Shown: positions 1-7,188 of the stretch, one piece after another
How positions within the stretch are numbered: the stretch's first letter is position 1
Layout of the letters: every line of letters starts with the position of its first letter
Assembly: GCA_002385745.1 (NCBI GenBank)
Contig: DGEC01000026.1
Location: forward strand, 1-8,496
Length of the DNA stretch: 8,496 nucleotides
Direction of reading: 5' to 3'
Source: Firmicutes bacterium UBA3936
GTDB lineage: Bacteria; Bacillota; Dethiobacteria; Dethiobacterales; Dethiobacteraceae
Notes under the pieces: model-generated
What the model saw: only the letters and a program-made list of their open reading frames with translations
The model's database searches: none
What the model was told of the DNA's origin: nothing
Program-made: the position numbers and the translations under genes

Positions 1-2
1 CT

Positions 3-2096
3 GATGATGCTGAAGTTGGTGGAGAGCGTGGCCGTGAAGCTTTGCACCGGTTGCAAAACGTCATCGGGCGCGTAGAATCGTCATGGCGTCCGGCTACAGC
101 AGAGGAAAGCTTTGAAATTGTTCGTCGTCGGCTTTTTGAACCTTTAGTTGAAAATGAACAGTTTATTGCCCGTGACACGGTTGCCCGGGCGTTTGCCGAT
201 CTCTACCGCACTCAGCACCAGGAATTTCCACCTGAATGCCGGGAATCAGATTATGAAAGGCGCCTGAAAGCTGCCTATCCGATTCATCCGGAGGTTTTCG
301 ACCGCCTTTATACTGATTGGTCTACATTAGTAAAATTTCAGCGTACTCGCGGTGTGTTGCGCCTGATGGCTGCGGTAATCCACAGCCTCTGGGAGAAAGA
401 AGATCGGAACCCGCTCATCATGCCATGCAATATACCTATTGACGACCCGCGTGTGGAATTTGAGCTAACTCGATACTTATCGGAGAATTGGGTGCCGGTT
501 ATCAGCAGGGATGTTGATGGTCCAAATTCTTTGCCCTTGCAGTTCGACAACCAACTGCCAAATCTTGGCAGGCATTCCGCTTGCCGACGGGTAGCCCGGA
601 CCATATTTCTTGGTTCAGCGCCGATTATAGCAGCTGCCAACCGTGGTTTAGAGGATCGCCGGATAAAGCTGGGCTGTGTCATGCCTGGCGAATCACCTGC
701 TGTGTTTGGCGATGCACTGCGAAGACTGGCGACGTCGGCAACCTATTTGTATGCAGATGGTACCCGCTATTGGTTTTCTACTCAACCTACGGTTACTAAA
801 CTGGCTGAAGACCGGGCGGAGCAGCTCAAGCGAGAACCGCATAAAGTGGAAGAAGAAATTAACAGACGTTTAAGGCTCGATTTAAAACAGGCCGGCGATT
901 TTAAGCGTGTCCATCCACTGCCAAACACGGGACAGGATATTCCCGATGATCAAGATGCCAAATTGGTAGTTCTCGGCATTGATTATCCACATGGCAGGGA
1001 AAGGGATAGCTCGGCCATAGCTTTTGCCAAGGAGCTTATTGAAACACGTGGAAACTCACCTCGAATCTACCGCAATACTCTTGTATTTGTTGCGGCAGAC
1101 AAGACACGTTTGCAAGAGCTTGATGAAGCTGTGCGGTATTACCTGGCTTGGGAATCAATTCTTAGACAGCGGGAAGAGCTGGATCTTTCACCATTCCAGG
1201 TAAGGCAGGCCGAGGCACAGAGAAACTCTGCAGATAATGCTGTTGATGTTAGGCTGCCGGAAACTTATCAGTGGTTGCTGGTTCCTGTCCAATTGAATCC
1301 TCAGGCGGAAGTAGAATGGCAAAGCTTCCGGGTTAACAGCCGGGATCCCATAGCAGTGCGTGCCAGCAGAAAGCTGCGTAGTGACGAATTCCTCGTAACC
1401 ACCTTTGCCGCTACTCGATTGCGGATGGATCTGGATAGGGTCCCCCTTTGGCGCGGAGATCATGTGGCAATTAAGCAGCTCATCGAGGATTATGCCCGCT
1501 ATCTTTATTTGTCACGGCTTTTGGAACCGGCAGTTTTGTTGGATGCGATTCGCAGCGGTATTTCTTCAGCTACCTGGAAAGTGGATACATTTGCTTACGC
1601 TGAAAGTTATGACGGGGCCACCGGACGTTATCGCGGACTATACGTTGGAGAACAGGTAAACATTGTTTACGACAGCGAGACTCAGGGGCTTCTGGTCAAG
1701 CCGGAAGTTGCACTAAGGCAGCTCGAAGCTGAAGAGAAGCTAAAGCTGCCGGGAGACGGTGAAAAAACTGAAACCGGACTGTATGGGGAAGATGGGGTTG
1801 ATTTTTTACCCGAAGAGGAAACTGGTGAAGAACAAGATGTTGTGCCACTTGCACCTCCCAGGCCGAAACGCTTTTTCGGCAGTGTTGAACTTAACCCAAC
1901 CCGTGCCGGCCGCGATGCCGGTCAAATAGCCGAAGAAGTCATTGCTCATCTTGTTGGAATTGTTGGCGCTAAAGTAAGAGTAACTTTGGAAATAGAAGCG
2001 GAAATTGAAAATGGAGTCCCTGAAAATGTTGTACGCATTGTTACAGAAAACAGCCGCACCCTTAAATTTACAACGCACGGTTTTGAAGATGAATAA
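3..2096 (+). CDS. DUF499 family (defence-associated ATPase-type) protein, C-terminal part; 5' end outside the window
   Basis: The frame is open from the first complete codon at 3 to TAA at 2094-2096, giving 698 residues, so the true start lies upstream; the TTG at 42 has no Shine-Dalgarno site and is not a start. I recognise DUF499 by characteristic stretches: RRVARTIFLGSAP, RIKLGCVMPGE with FGDALRRLATSATYLYADG, YWFSTQPTVTKLAEDRA, DTFAYAESYDGATGRYRGL, and the C-terminal FFGSVELNPTRAGRDAGQIAEE followed by VTLEIEAEIENGVPENVVR. Family members are around 1000 residues with a P-loop ATPase region in the N-terminal half, which is missing here. An acidic, low-complexity linker (about 1735-1845) separates the last domain. 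DUF499 genes are known from clusters with DUF1156 DNA methylases, DUF3780 proteins and helicases that are annotated as anti-phage. A defence role is inferred from the family. The terminator directly downstream suggests it is the last gene of its transcript. I see no frameshift or internal stop. Confidence 0.9.
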   Translation, partial: DDAEVGGERGREALHRLQNVIGRVESSWRPATAEESFEIVRRRLFEPLVENEQFIARDTVARAFADLYRTQHQEFPPECRESDYERRLKAAYPIHPEVFDRLYTDWSTLVKFQRTRGVLRLMAAVIHSLWEKEDRNPLIMPCNIPIDDPRVEFELTRYLSENWVPVISRDVDGPNSLPLQFDNQLPNLGRHSACRRVARTIFLGSAPIIAAANRGLEDRRIKLGCVMPGESPAVFGDALRRLATSATYLYADGTRYWFSTQPTVTKLAEDRAEQLKREPHKVEEEINRRLRLDLKQAGDFKRVHPLPNTGQDIPDDQDAKLVVLGIDYPHGRERDSSAIAFAKELIETRGNSPRIYRNTLVFVAADKTRLQELDEAVRYYLAWESILRQREELDLSPFQVRQAEAQRNSADNAVDVRLPETYQWLLVPVQLNPQAEVEWQSFRVNSRDPIAVRASRKLRSDEFLVTTFAATRLRMDLDRVPLWRGDHVAIKQLIEDYARYLYLSRLLEPAVLLDAIRSGISSATWKVDTFAYAESYDGATGRYRGLYVGEQVNIVYDSETQGLLVKPEVALRQLEAEEKLKLPGDGEKTETGLYGEDGVDFLPEEETGEEQDVVPLAPPRPKRFFGSVELNPTRAGRDAGQIAEEVIAHLVGIVGAKVRVTLEIEAEIENGVPENVVRIVTENSRTLKFTTHGFEDE

Positions 2097-2143
2097 AGTA
2101 ACATGCTTAATAAAGGCGGCAAAGTAGAAACAAAAGACATCTT

Positions 2144-2179
2144 AAAAGGCGAGTGCATTTGTTTGCACCCGCCTTTTTT
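2144..2179 (+). terminator. Intrinsic terminator after the DUF499 gene, possibly bidirectional
   Basis: Arms AAAAGGCG-A-GTGCA (2144-2157) and TGCAC-C-CGCCTTTT (2164-2177) pair over 13 bp with one A/C mismatch and a 6-nt loop; the T-run continues to 2179. It lies 47 nt after the DUF499 stop. On the minus strand the same hairpin is followed by TTTT, so it may also stop transcripts leaving the yjbQ gene. Confidence 0.85.
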
Positions 2180-2193
2180 GCTGCTCGATAAAC

Positions 2194-2211
2194 TTTTGCT
2201 GCCTTGCAAAA
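2194..2211. repeat. Small inverted repeat between the convergent genes
   Basis: TTTTGC (2194-2199) and GCAAAA (2206-2211) form a 6-bp stem with a 6-nt loop. There is no T-run directly after it on either strand, so it is at most an accessory 3' stem for the minus-strand transcript. Confidence 0.3.
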
Positions 2212-2230
2212 CAGGTAAAAAATTTGAATT

Positions 2231-2650
2231 TTATTTATTGCCTGCAGGACGTTCTGTTATTATTTTAACCCAGAACGTCCTGTTTCTTGGCCCGTCAAAC
2301 TCGCAAAAGTATATGGCCTGCCAGGTTCCAAGGACTAGATTGCCGCCGGCAACCGGGATAGTCTGTGATGATCCAATTATACTTGCTTTAAGATGGGCTG
2401 CCGAATTGCCCTCTGCGTGGCGATACTTCCGGTGCTCCCAGGGGATAAGTTCATCCAAATATGCGAGCATGTCGCTTGCGACATCCGGGTCGGCGCCTTC
2501 GTTGATTGTAATTCCTGCAGTTGTATGCGGGCAGTATACGCAAACCAGGCCTTCCCGGATTCTCGCTTCCCTTACGGCATTTTCAACCTTTCCTGTGATG
2601 TTGATCATTTGTGAACGGCGGTCTGTCCTCAGGCTATATTTTTGCAGCAT
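2231..2650 (-). CDS. yjbQ: YjbQ/UPF0047 family protein (secondary thiamine-phosphate synthase type)
   Basis: A 139-residue single-domain protein, the normal length for YjbQ (UPF0047). Family hallmarks run in order: CPHTTAGITINEGADPDV (40-57), PWEHRKYRHAEGNSAAHLKA (70-89), IPVAGGNLVLGTWQ (98-111) and EFDGPRNR (117-124). The conserved polar set His42, Glu51, His73, His78, His86 and Glu117 is intact and probably lines the active site or metal site. E. coli YjbQ was reported to have weak thiamine-phosphate synthase activity; the physiological role of the family is uncertain, so the enzymatic name should be read as a family label. The protein is cytoplasmic, with no signal or membrane segment. The start is ATG with GGAGG (2661-2657) six bases upstream. 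That site and the start lie inside the end of the TetR gene (17-base overlap), which implies co-transcription and probably translational coupling. Confidence 0.92.
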   Translation of the reverse strand: MLQKYSLRTDRRSQMINITGKVENAVREARIREGLVCVYCPHTTAGITINEGADPDVASDMLAYLDELIPWEHRKYRHAEGNSAAHLKASIIGSSQTIPVAGGNLVLGTWQAIYFCEFDGPRNRTFWVKIITERPAGNK

Positions 2651-3239
2651 ATTGTCCCTCCGGCGCCCCGTTTTTCAGTAAATTGATCAATCCGAGAATG
2701 AGATTGACGATTATTTCCGCCATGTAGCGCGGAGATTTTTTCATGCCGTCGTCCAGCCATTTCTGGACAAAGCCCACGCAGCCGCTTACCGTGAAGGAAT
2801 AGACGTATTCGGCATCCTCCTTGGTGATTTTGTTGTCGCCGGTTATCTCGCTGATGATTAAATCGTAGACCAGTTTCATTATCTTCTTTTGAAAGGTGAA
2901 GTCGCCGCGTTCGCTTAACAGGAGCCTGCAAATCCTGGCATTTTTCCGGATATACTGAAAGATTTTTTCTGTAATCAGGAGGATGTCCTCGGTGTATTTC
3001 TTATCAAAATTCTCCAGGTATGCCTGAATGTCAGCCAAGAACTTGTTTTCGATTTTCCGCAAAAGATCGTACTGGTCGCTGTAATGGGCATAAAAGGTCG
3101 AGCGGTTGATATCGGCTTTTTCGCAGATTTCCTTGATGGTTATTTTAGATATGTCTTTTTTCTCCATCAGTGTTATAAAGCTTTCTTCCAGCACCATTTT
3201 TGTGTATTTAACGCGCCTGTCAATTTTCTCCCCGGCCAA
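2634..3239 (-). CDS. TetR/AcrR family transcriptional regulator
   Basis: A 201-residue protein with a TetR-type N-terminal DNA-binding domain. The helix-turn-helix is at about 33-60 (ITIKEICEKADINRSTFYAH, then YSDQYDLL), including the family-typical S-T-F-Y-x-H-Y recognition end. The rest is an all-helical ligand/dimer domain of the kind seen in regulators with short helical C-termini (FVQKWLDDGMKKSP at 157-170). I place the start at TTG 3239-3237 because GGGGAGG (3252-3246) sits six bases upstream. The longer reading from TTG at 3254 would place that Shine-Dalgarno site inside the coding region. It ends in TAG, 17 bases inside yjbQ. It is divergent from the MMPL operon, the classic position of a local repressor of an efflux or lipid-transport gene. 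The ligand is unknown. Autoregulation is likely from the operator-like repeats in the spacer. Confidence 0.9.
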   Translation of the reverse strand: MAGEKIDRRVKYTKMVLEESFITLMEKKDISKITIKEICEKADINRSTFYAHYSDQYDLLRKIENKFLADIQAYLENFDKKYTEDILLITEKIFQYIRKNARICRLLLSERGDFTFQKKIMKLVYDLIISEITGDNKITKEDAEYVYSFTVSGCVGFVQKWLDDGMKKSPRYMAEIIVNLILGLINLLKNGAPEGQYAAKI

Positions 3240-3291
3240 TTTAATCCTCCCCAATTATTTTTAAAATATGTCTGTTCCTAAACACTTTGCC

Positions 3292-3297
3292 ATAATA
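3292..3297 (-). promoter_or_regulatory. Candidate -10 element for the tetR-yjbQ unit
   Basis: On the minus strand this reads TATTAT (5 of 6 matches to TATAAT), about 50 bases before the TTG start. No good -35 lies at the right distance (best is TTTAAT with a 19-base spacer), so the call rests on position and the -10 alone. Operator-like palindromes flank it on both sides. Confidence 0.3.
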
Positions 3298-3332
3298 CGT
3301 TTAACAACTGACGTTTATTAAATATCTGTTTG

Positions 3333-3361
3333 TTGAATTATGTTCATACTGTTATTAAACT
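3333..3361 (+). promoter_or_regulatory. Candidate sigma-A promoter for the MMPL operon
   Basis: TTGAAT (3333-3338), a 17-base spacer and TAAACT (3356-3361). Each element matches the consensus at four of six positions. The distance to the GTG start leaves a leader of about 45 bases. One GTT-N4-AAC palindrome overlaps the -10. This is a moderate-quality prediction. Confidence 0.35.
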
Positions 3362-3413
3362 AAATATGTAACGGTTTGTCAACACCGTGTTTGATAAATA
3401 AGGAGGCGGTTTG

Positions 3414-5468
3414 GTGGATTCCTTTACCCAGGCGGTTGTCAAGCATAAGAAAATCATTTTCTTTGCTTTTGTAGTAGCATCTGTAATATGCGCCGGCCTG
3501 GCAACGCTGGTGCCTGTTAACTACAACACCGTTGATTATCTGCCCGGAGATGCGCAGTCTACAATCGCAATTAAGGTAATGGAAGAAGAATTAGGCGGGG
3601 AATTGCCAAACGCCAGAGTCATGCTTGCAAACGTAACAATACTGGAAGCGCTGGTATACAAGGAGAAGCTTGCGGCCATTGACGGAGTTGAATCTGTATC
3701 CTGGCTGGATGACATGATTGGCTTGGACACACTGAAAACTACGCCACTGGAATTTTTGGATGCTTCAATTGTTGAGAACTATTATAAAGATAATTATGCC
3801 GTGTTTAGTCTCTCGATTGAAAGCGGCAAGGAACATAGCTGCGTCAAGGCTATTTATGAGTTGATCGGCGAAAACAACGCCGTAGCGGGAGAAGCGGTCA
3901 ACATTGCTGAGACCCAGGAAATGTCGGTTTCCGAAGTGCTAAATGCAATGGTTATCCTGCTTCCCGTCATAATTGTCATCTTGCTTCTATCAACCACTTC
4001 CTGGGTGGAACCGCTGCTGTTTCTGTTGACCATTGGTGTAGCAATTGCAATCAATATGGGAACCAACATTATATTGGGTGAAATTTCCTTTATTACCAGA
4101 ACAGTCAGCCCTGTATTGCAGCTGGCCGTATCTCTGGACTATGCCATCTTCCTGCTCCATAGCTTTAATGAACACAGGCGAAAACATGAACCCGGGACAG
4201 CCATGAAACTGGCTATGAAACAGTCGTTTTCAACGGTTGCAGCCAGCGCCGCCACAACGGCGATCGGTTTTGCCGCCCTGATCTTTATGCGTTTCGGCAT
4301 CGGAGCAGATTTAGGTCTTAATCTCCTAAAAGGAATCGTCTTCAGCTTCATAGCGGTTATGGTGTTTATGCCTGTGCTTACCCTCATGCTATATAAAGCC
4401 ATTGACAAAACTAAACACCGCAGGCTTGTTCCTGACATGAAAAACGCCGGGAATCTTTTGCTTAGGACAAGGATACCCTTGCTGATTCTTGCCCTGCTGG
4501 TGGCGGTTCCCTGCTTCCTGGCCCAGTCAAATACCGAATTTATCTACGGGCTGGGCAGTGTTACAGCCACATCACGGGCCGGAGAAGATTTGCTGCTTAT
4601 TGACGAGAAGTTCGGCAGGGAAAATCCTCTTGTACTGCTGGTTCCCAGGGATGATGCCGGTAAAGAGGCGGAATTGAGTGCCGATCTTTCTGAGATTCCC
4701 CATGTGACAAGTGTTGTGTCCTTCGTTACGGCTGTCGGCGCCGAAATCCCCCCGGAATTTGTGCCCCGGGAAGCGTTGCAGCAGTTTTATTCCGAGAATT
4801 ACTCCCGGTTTATCCTTTATACGGACACCGCCGAGGAAGGGGAGGAAGCTTTTGCCGCCGTCCAGGCCGTTATGGATACTGCAGCTATGTATTACGACAC
4901 TTATTACCTTGCCGGTCAGAGCGCCACTCTCTACGACATGCAAAAGATTGTTTCACTTGATACCGGGCGGATCAACCTGGTGGCAGTAATTGGGATATTC
5001 CTTGTGCTGCTTATTACTTTCCGGTCCCTCTCCATCCCCGTATTGCTGGTGTTTTCCATTGAAACAGCTATCTGGATTAACCTGTCTGTTCCCTACTTCA
5101 CCGGTCAAGCCTTGAATTTTGTCGGCTATTTGGTAATAAGTACGGTGCAGCTTGGCGCAACGGTAGACTATGCCATACTGCTTACCAATGCTTACCTGCG
5201 CAACAGGGAAGACCTGCCGAAAAAAGATGCCATAAAAGCAGCCATTGGCAGCAATTTAGCGGCAATCCTGATTTCTGCAATTATTCTTGCCACTGCAGGA
5301 TTTACCCTGGCTTTCACTTCCGCCAACCCGATTATCAGTGAACTTGGATTCTTGCTGGGCCGCGGAACCTTGCTGTCTCTTGCCATGGTGGCCGGTGTGC
5401 TGCCGGCCCTGCTCCTATTGTTTGACAAGGTCGTGCAAAAAACCACCCTGAATGGCAAATTTCATTAA
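3414..5468 (+). CDS. MMPL/RND superfamily transporter, 12 predicted membrane helices
   Basis: A 684-residue polytopic membrane protein with the RND two-fold layout. Helix 1 is at about 12-35, followed by an extracytoplasmic domain at about 36-173. Helices 2-6 lie near 175-194, 197-216, 231-252, 272-292 and 303-327. Helix 7 is at about 350-370, then a second extracytoplasmic domain (371-518), then helices 8-12 near 520-538, 541-562, 569-592, 608-632 and 647-668. The paired Asp-Tyr motif of MMPL proton relays is present in both halves: SLDYAIFLLHSF (Asp242, Tyr243) and ATVDYAILLTNAY (Asp585, Tyr586). The family exports lipids and other hydrophobic molecules using the proton gradient; the substrate here cannot be read from sequence. 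I prefer GTG 3414 because AAGGAGG (3400-3406) is seven bases away; TTG at 3411 would be only four away. It is the first gene of an operon with the heptad-repeat protein 20 bases downstream and is divergent from tetR. Confidence 0.93.
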   Translation: MDSFTQAVVKHKKIIFFAFVVASVICAGLATLVPVNYNTVDYLPGDAQSTIAIKVMEEELGGELPNARVMLANVTILEALVYKEKLAAIDGVESVSWLDDMIGLDTLKTTPLEFLDASIVENYYKDNYAVFSLSIESGKEHSCVKAIYELIGENNAVAGEAVNIAETQEMSVSEVLNAMVILLPVIIVILLLSTTSWVEPLLFLLTIGVAIAINMGTNIILGEISFITRTVSPVLQLAVSLDYAIFLLHSFNEHRRKHEPGTAMKLAMKQSFSTVAASAATTAIGFAALIFMRFGIGADLGLNLLKGIVFSFIAVMVFMPVLTLMLYKAIDKTKHRRLVPDMKNAGNLLLRTRIPLLILALLVAVPCFLAQSNTEFIYGLGSVTATSRAGEDLLLIDEKFGRENPLVLLVPRDDAGKEAELSADLSEIPHVTSVVSFVTAVGAEIPPEFVPREALQQFYSENYSRFILYTDTAEEGEEAFAAVQAVMDTAAMYYDTYYLAGQSATLYDMQKIVSLDTGRINLVAVIGIFLVLLITFRSLSIPVLLVFSIETAIWINLSVPYFTGQALNFVGYLVISTVQLGATVDYAILLTNAYLRNREDLPKKDAIKAAIGSNLAAILISAIILATAGFTLAFTSANPIISELGFLLGRGTLLSLAMVAGVLPALLLLFDKVVQKTTLNGKFH

Positions 5469-5488
5469 TCCATCTTGGGAGTGTGATT

Positions 5489-7027
5489 ATGATGAAAAAG
5501 ATATTCATAGTTTTGGTTTTGGCGCTGGTTCTGGCCCTGGCAGCCGGTCCGGTGCTTGCAGTTGCGGAACCTTCGCCAAAGGAAGAAATTGTCTACGGCA
5601 TCCTCAACCCGGATGGAAGCGTGAAAGATATTTATGTTGTCAATATCTTTAATGGCGGCTCCATAACCGACTACGGCAATTATTCCGAAGTCAGGAACAT
5701 GACCACTTCGGAAAAGCTAATCCGGGAAGGCGATAAAATAACGATCAACACTGCTGCGGGTAAATTCTACTATCAGGGAACCCTGGAAAGCAAGGAGCTG
5801 CCCTGGGATATTGAAATTAAATACTACCTGGATGGCAAGGAAATCTCAGGAGAAGAGATTGCCGGAAAAACCGGCAAGGCGGAAATTTCTTTGTCTGTAA
5901 AAAAGAATACCGGGATGAGCGGCTTTTTCTTTGACAACTATGCCTTGCAAATTGCCCTTTCCCTGGATAACAAGCTATTCTCCAATATTGAAGCGGAAAA
6001 CGCCACCCTGGCTGAAGCCGGGGGGAAAAAGCAGCTTTCCTACATTGTTCTGCCGGGCAGCGGCATGGATATATCCGTAAAAGCCGATGTCCGGGATTTT
6101 GCAATGGATTCCATAACAGTCAATGGCATTCTGCTTTCCCTAGGGCTTTCAGTAGACAAAAGCGAGTTTGCAGCAGAGATAGATGAACTGGCGCGGGCCG
6201 TAGAGAAGCTGGATGGCGGCGCCGGTGAACTGCTGCAGGGAATAGATATGTTAGCCCGGGGGATGGAAAAATATATTGAGGGAACGAAGGCTTTTAAGGA
6301 CGGTTTGGTCCGGTTTGCGGGCGGAGCGGACCTGTTGAATCATGGGGCAAAGGAACTGGAAAGGGGCCTTGCGGAATTAAGCGGTCAAAGTGATTCTATA
6401 GTCCAGGGAGCCCTGGCAATTCAGCAGGCCACATTTGATGCGCTTAACGCCGAACTTGGCAAAACGGGCCTGCCAACTCTTACCCCGGAGAATTACAGCA
6501 CGATCCTGGCGTCAATACCGGAACTTGAACCGGTAAAAAGCCGGCTGGACGGCGCCGTCCGGTTTACCCGGGGCATAATCAGTTACACTGAAGGTGTAAC
6601 GCAGCTTGGCGCCGGTGCGGCGGAATTGGCCAGGGGCACAGAAGAGTTTAAAGCCATGGCGGCCGAAATAGCAGGCTCGGCCCATGAACTCTATCAGGCA
6701 GGAGAAGAGATAAACGCGGGCATTAAAAAACTGCGCGACGGCCTGGTGTCATATAAGAAAGGCACGGAGGAGTTTAAAGCGGGCACGGCAAACATGGGCA
6801 CGGAATTGGATGAAAGGATTGATGAAATCATTGGCAGTCTCTCCGGCAGGAGTGATGGGCTGGTATCCTTTGTTTCAGAAAAAAACACAAATGTCACCGC
6901 CGTACAGTTTGTCTTAAAGGCGGACGCCATTTCAGCCCCAAAAGCCGAAGAACCTTCTCCTGCAAGCCCTGTACAGGAAGGCTTCTGGCAGAAGCTGGTG
7001 AAGTTGTTTACCTCTCTTTTCAAGTGA
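5489..7027 (+). CDS. Secreted protein with xxxLxxG heptad repeats (YhgE/Pip-type repeats)
   Basis: A 512-residue exported protein. A signal peptide is clear: MMKK, a hydrophobic core at 5-23, and likely cleavage after VLA near residue 24-25. Residues 30-225 form a region rich in predicted beta strands that I do not recognise. Two blocks of seven-residue repeats ending in glycine follow. Block one (about 240-300) has eight consecutive units, for example IDMLARG, MEKYIEG, TKAFKDG, ADLLNHG. Block two (about 354-430) has eleven units in register, eight ending in Gly, for example VTQLGAG, AAELARG, IKKLRDG, LVSYKKG. This is the xxxLxxG repeat known from YhgE/Pip membrane proteins, but the flanking membrane helices of YhgE are absent. 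The C-terminus has a Pro-rich linker and an amphipathic segment, FWQKLVKLFTSLFK. I choose ATG 5489 because GGGAG (5477-5481) is seven bases upstream; GTG at 5483 would be too close. It is probably a partner of the MMPL transporter; its function is unproven. Confidence 0.85.
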   Translation: MMKKIFIVLVLALVLALAAGPVLAVAEPSPKEEIVYGILNPDGSVKDIYVVNIFNGGSITDYGNYSEVRNMTTSEKLIREGDKITINTAAGKFYYQGTLESKELPWDIEIKYYLDGKEISGEEIAGKTGKAEISLSVKKNTGMSGFFFDNYALQIALSLDNKLFSNIEAENATLAEAGGKKQLSYIVLPGSGMDISVKADVRDFAMDSITVNGILLSLGLSVDKSEFAAEIDELARAVEKLDGGAGELLQGIDMLARGMEKYIEGTKAFKDGLVRFAGGADLLNHGAKELERGLAELSGQSDSIVQGALAIQQATFDALNAELGKTGLPTLTPENYSTILASIPELEPVKSRLDGAVRFTRGIISYTEGVTQLGAGAAELARGTEEFKAMAAEIAGSAHELYQAGEEINAGIKKLRDGLVSYKKGTEEFKAGTANMGTELDERIDEIIGSLSGRSDGLVSFVSEKNTNVTAVQFVLKADAISAPKAEEPSPASPVQEGFWQKLVKLFTSLFK

Positions 7028-7052
7028 CAGCATTTTCGCAGCATATAGCACC

Positions 7053-7075
7053 GAAGTTAAATAATTTCATTTTTT
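7053..7075 (+). terminator. Weak candidate terminator after the heptad-repeat gene
   Basis: GAAGTT (7053-7058) and AATTTC (7063-7068) can pair over 6 bp (one G-U) around AAAT, followed by a T-run at 7070-7075. The stem is AT-rich, so termination may be inefficient. No better terminator is visible between this operon and the WYL gene. Confidence 0.35.
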
Positions 7076-7124
7076 AAGCGAAGAAATTCAAACCGGATGT
7101 AATTGCGCGAAAATTAAAACAAAT

Positions 7125-7154
7125 TTGAAAGCAATACTTTAGGAATAATATAAC
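7125..7154 (+). promoter_or_regulatory. Sigma-A promoter for the WYL regulator gene
   Basis: TTGAAA (7125-7130) and TATAAC (7149-7154) are separated by 18 bases and each matches the consensus at five of six positions. Transcription would start near 7161, leaving a leader of about 85 bases before the GTG. This shows that the WYL gene can be expressed independently of the MMPL operon. Confidence 0.6.
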
Positions 7155-7188
7155 ATAAAAGGAAAAACTGATTTTGTGTCGAAGAGCT

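Larger units (their letters stand above)
3272..3383. promoter_or_regulatory. Array of four GTT-N4-AAC palindromes, candidate TetR operators
   Basis: Exact copies lie at 3274-3283 (GTTCCTAAAC), 3299-3308 (GTTTAACAAC), 3351-3360 (GTTATTAAAC) and 3374-3383 (GTTTGTCAAC); a near copy is at 3313-3322 (GTTTATTAAA). The first and third also share a longer direct repeat CTGTTNNTAAAC (3272-3283, 3349-3360). The first two copies bracket the candidate tetR -10, the third overlaps the candidate MMPL -10, and the fourth lies between that -10 and the MMPL Shine-Dalgarno site. The fourth is also inside a wider imperfect inverted repeat, ACGGT (3371-3375) and ACCGT (3384-3388). That the TetR protein binds them is an inference. 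Confidence 0.5.

Noticed and set aside
338..682. 114-codon minus-strand reading frame inside the DUF499 gene
   Set aside because: It is antisense to conserved DUF499 coding sequence and has no supporting signal.
1..2096. DUF499 fragment as a pseudogene
   Set aside because: The frame is open to the window edge with no internal stop, and the C-terminal motifs are complete. The missing N-terminus is explained by the window boundary.
2103..2681. 192-codon plus-strand reading frame after the DUF499 gene
   Set aside because: It runs through the terminator at 2144-2179 and is antisense to yjbQ, which has clear family motifs. It has no Shine-Dalgarno site and no recognisable domain.
3240..3254. TTG at 3254 as the tetR start
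   Set aside because: It would translate the GGGGAGG ribosome site. The TTG at 3239 has ideal spacing to it.
4572..4943. 123-codon minus-strand reading frame inside the MMPL gene
   Set aside because: It is antisense to a well-supported membrane transporter and has no ribosome site or known domain.
6206..6778. DNA tandem repeat or CRISPR-like array in the heptad gene
   Set aside because: The seven-residue periodicity is at protein level only; the codons differ from unit to unit and no DNA repeat units or spacers are present.
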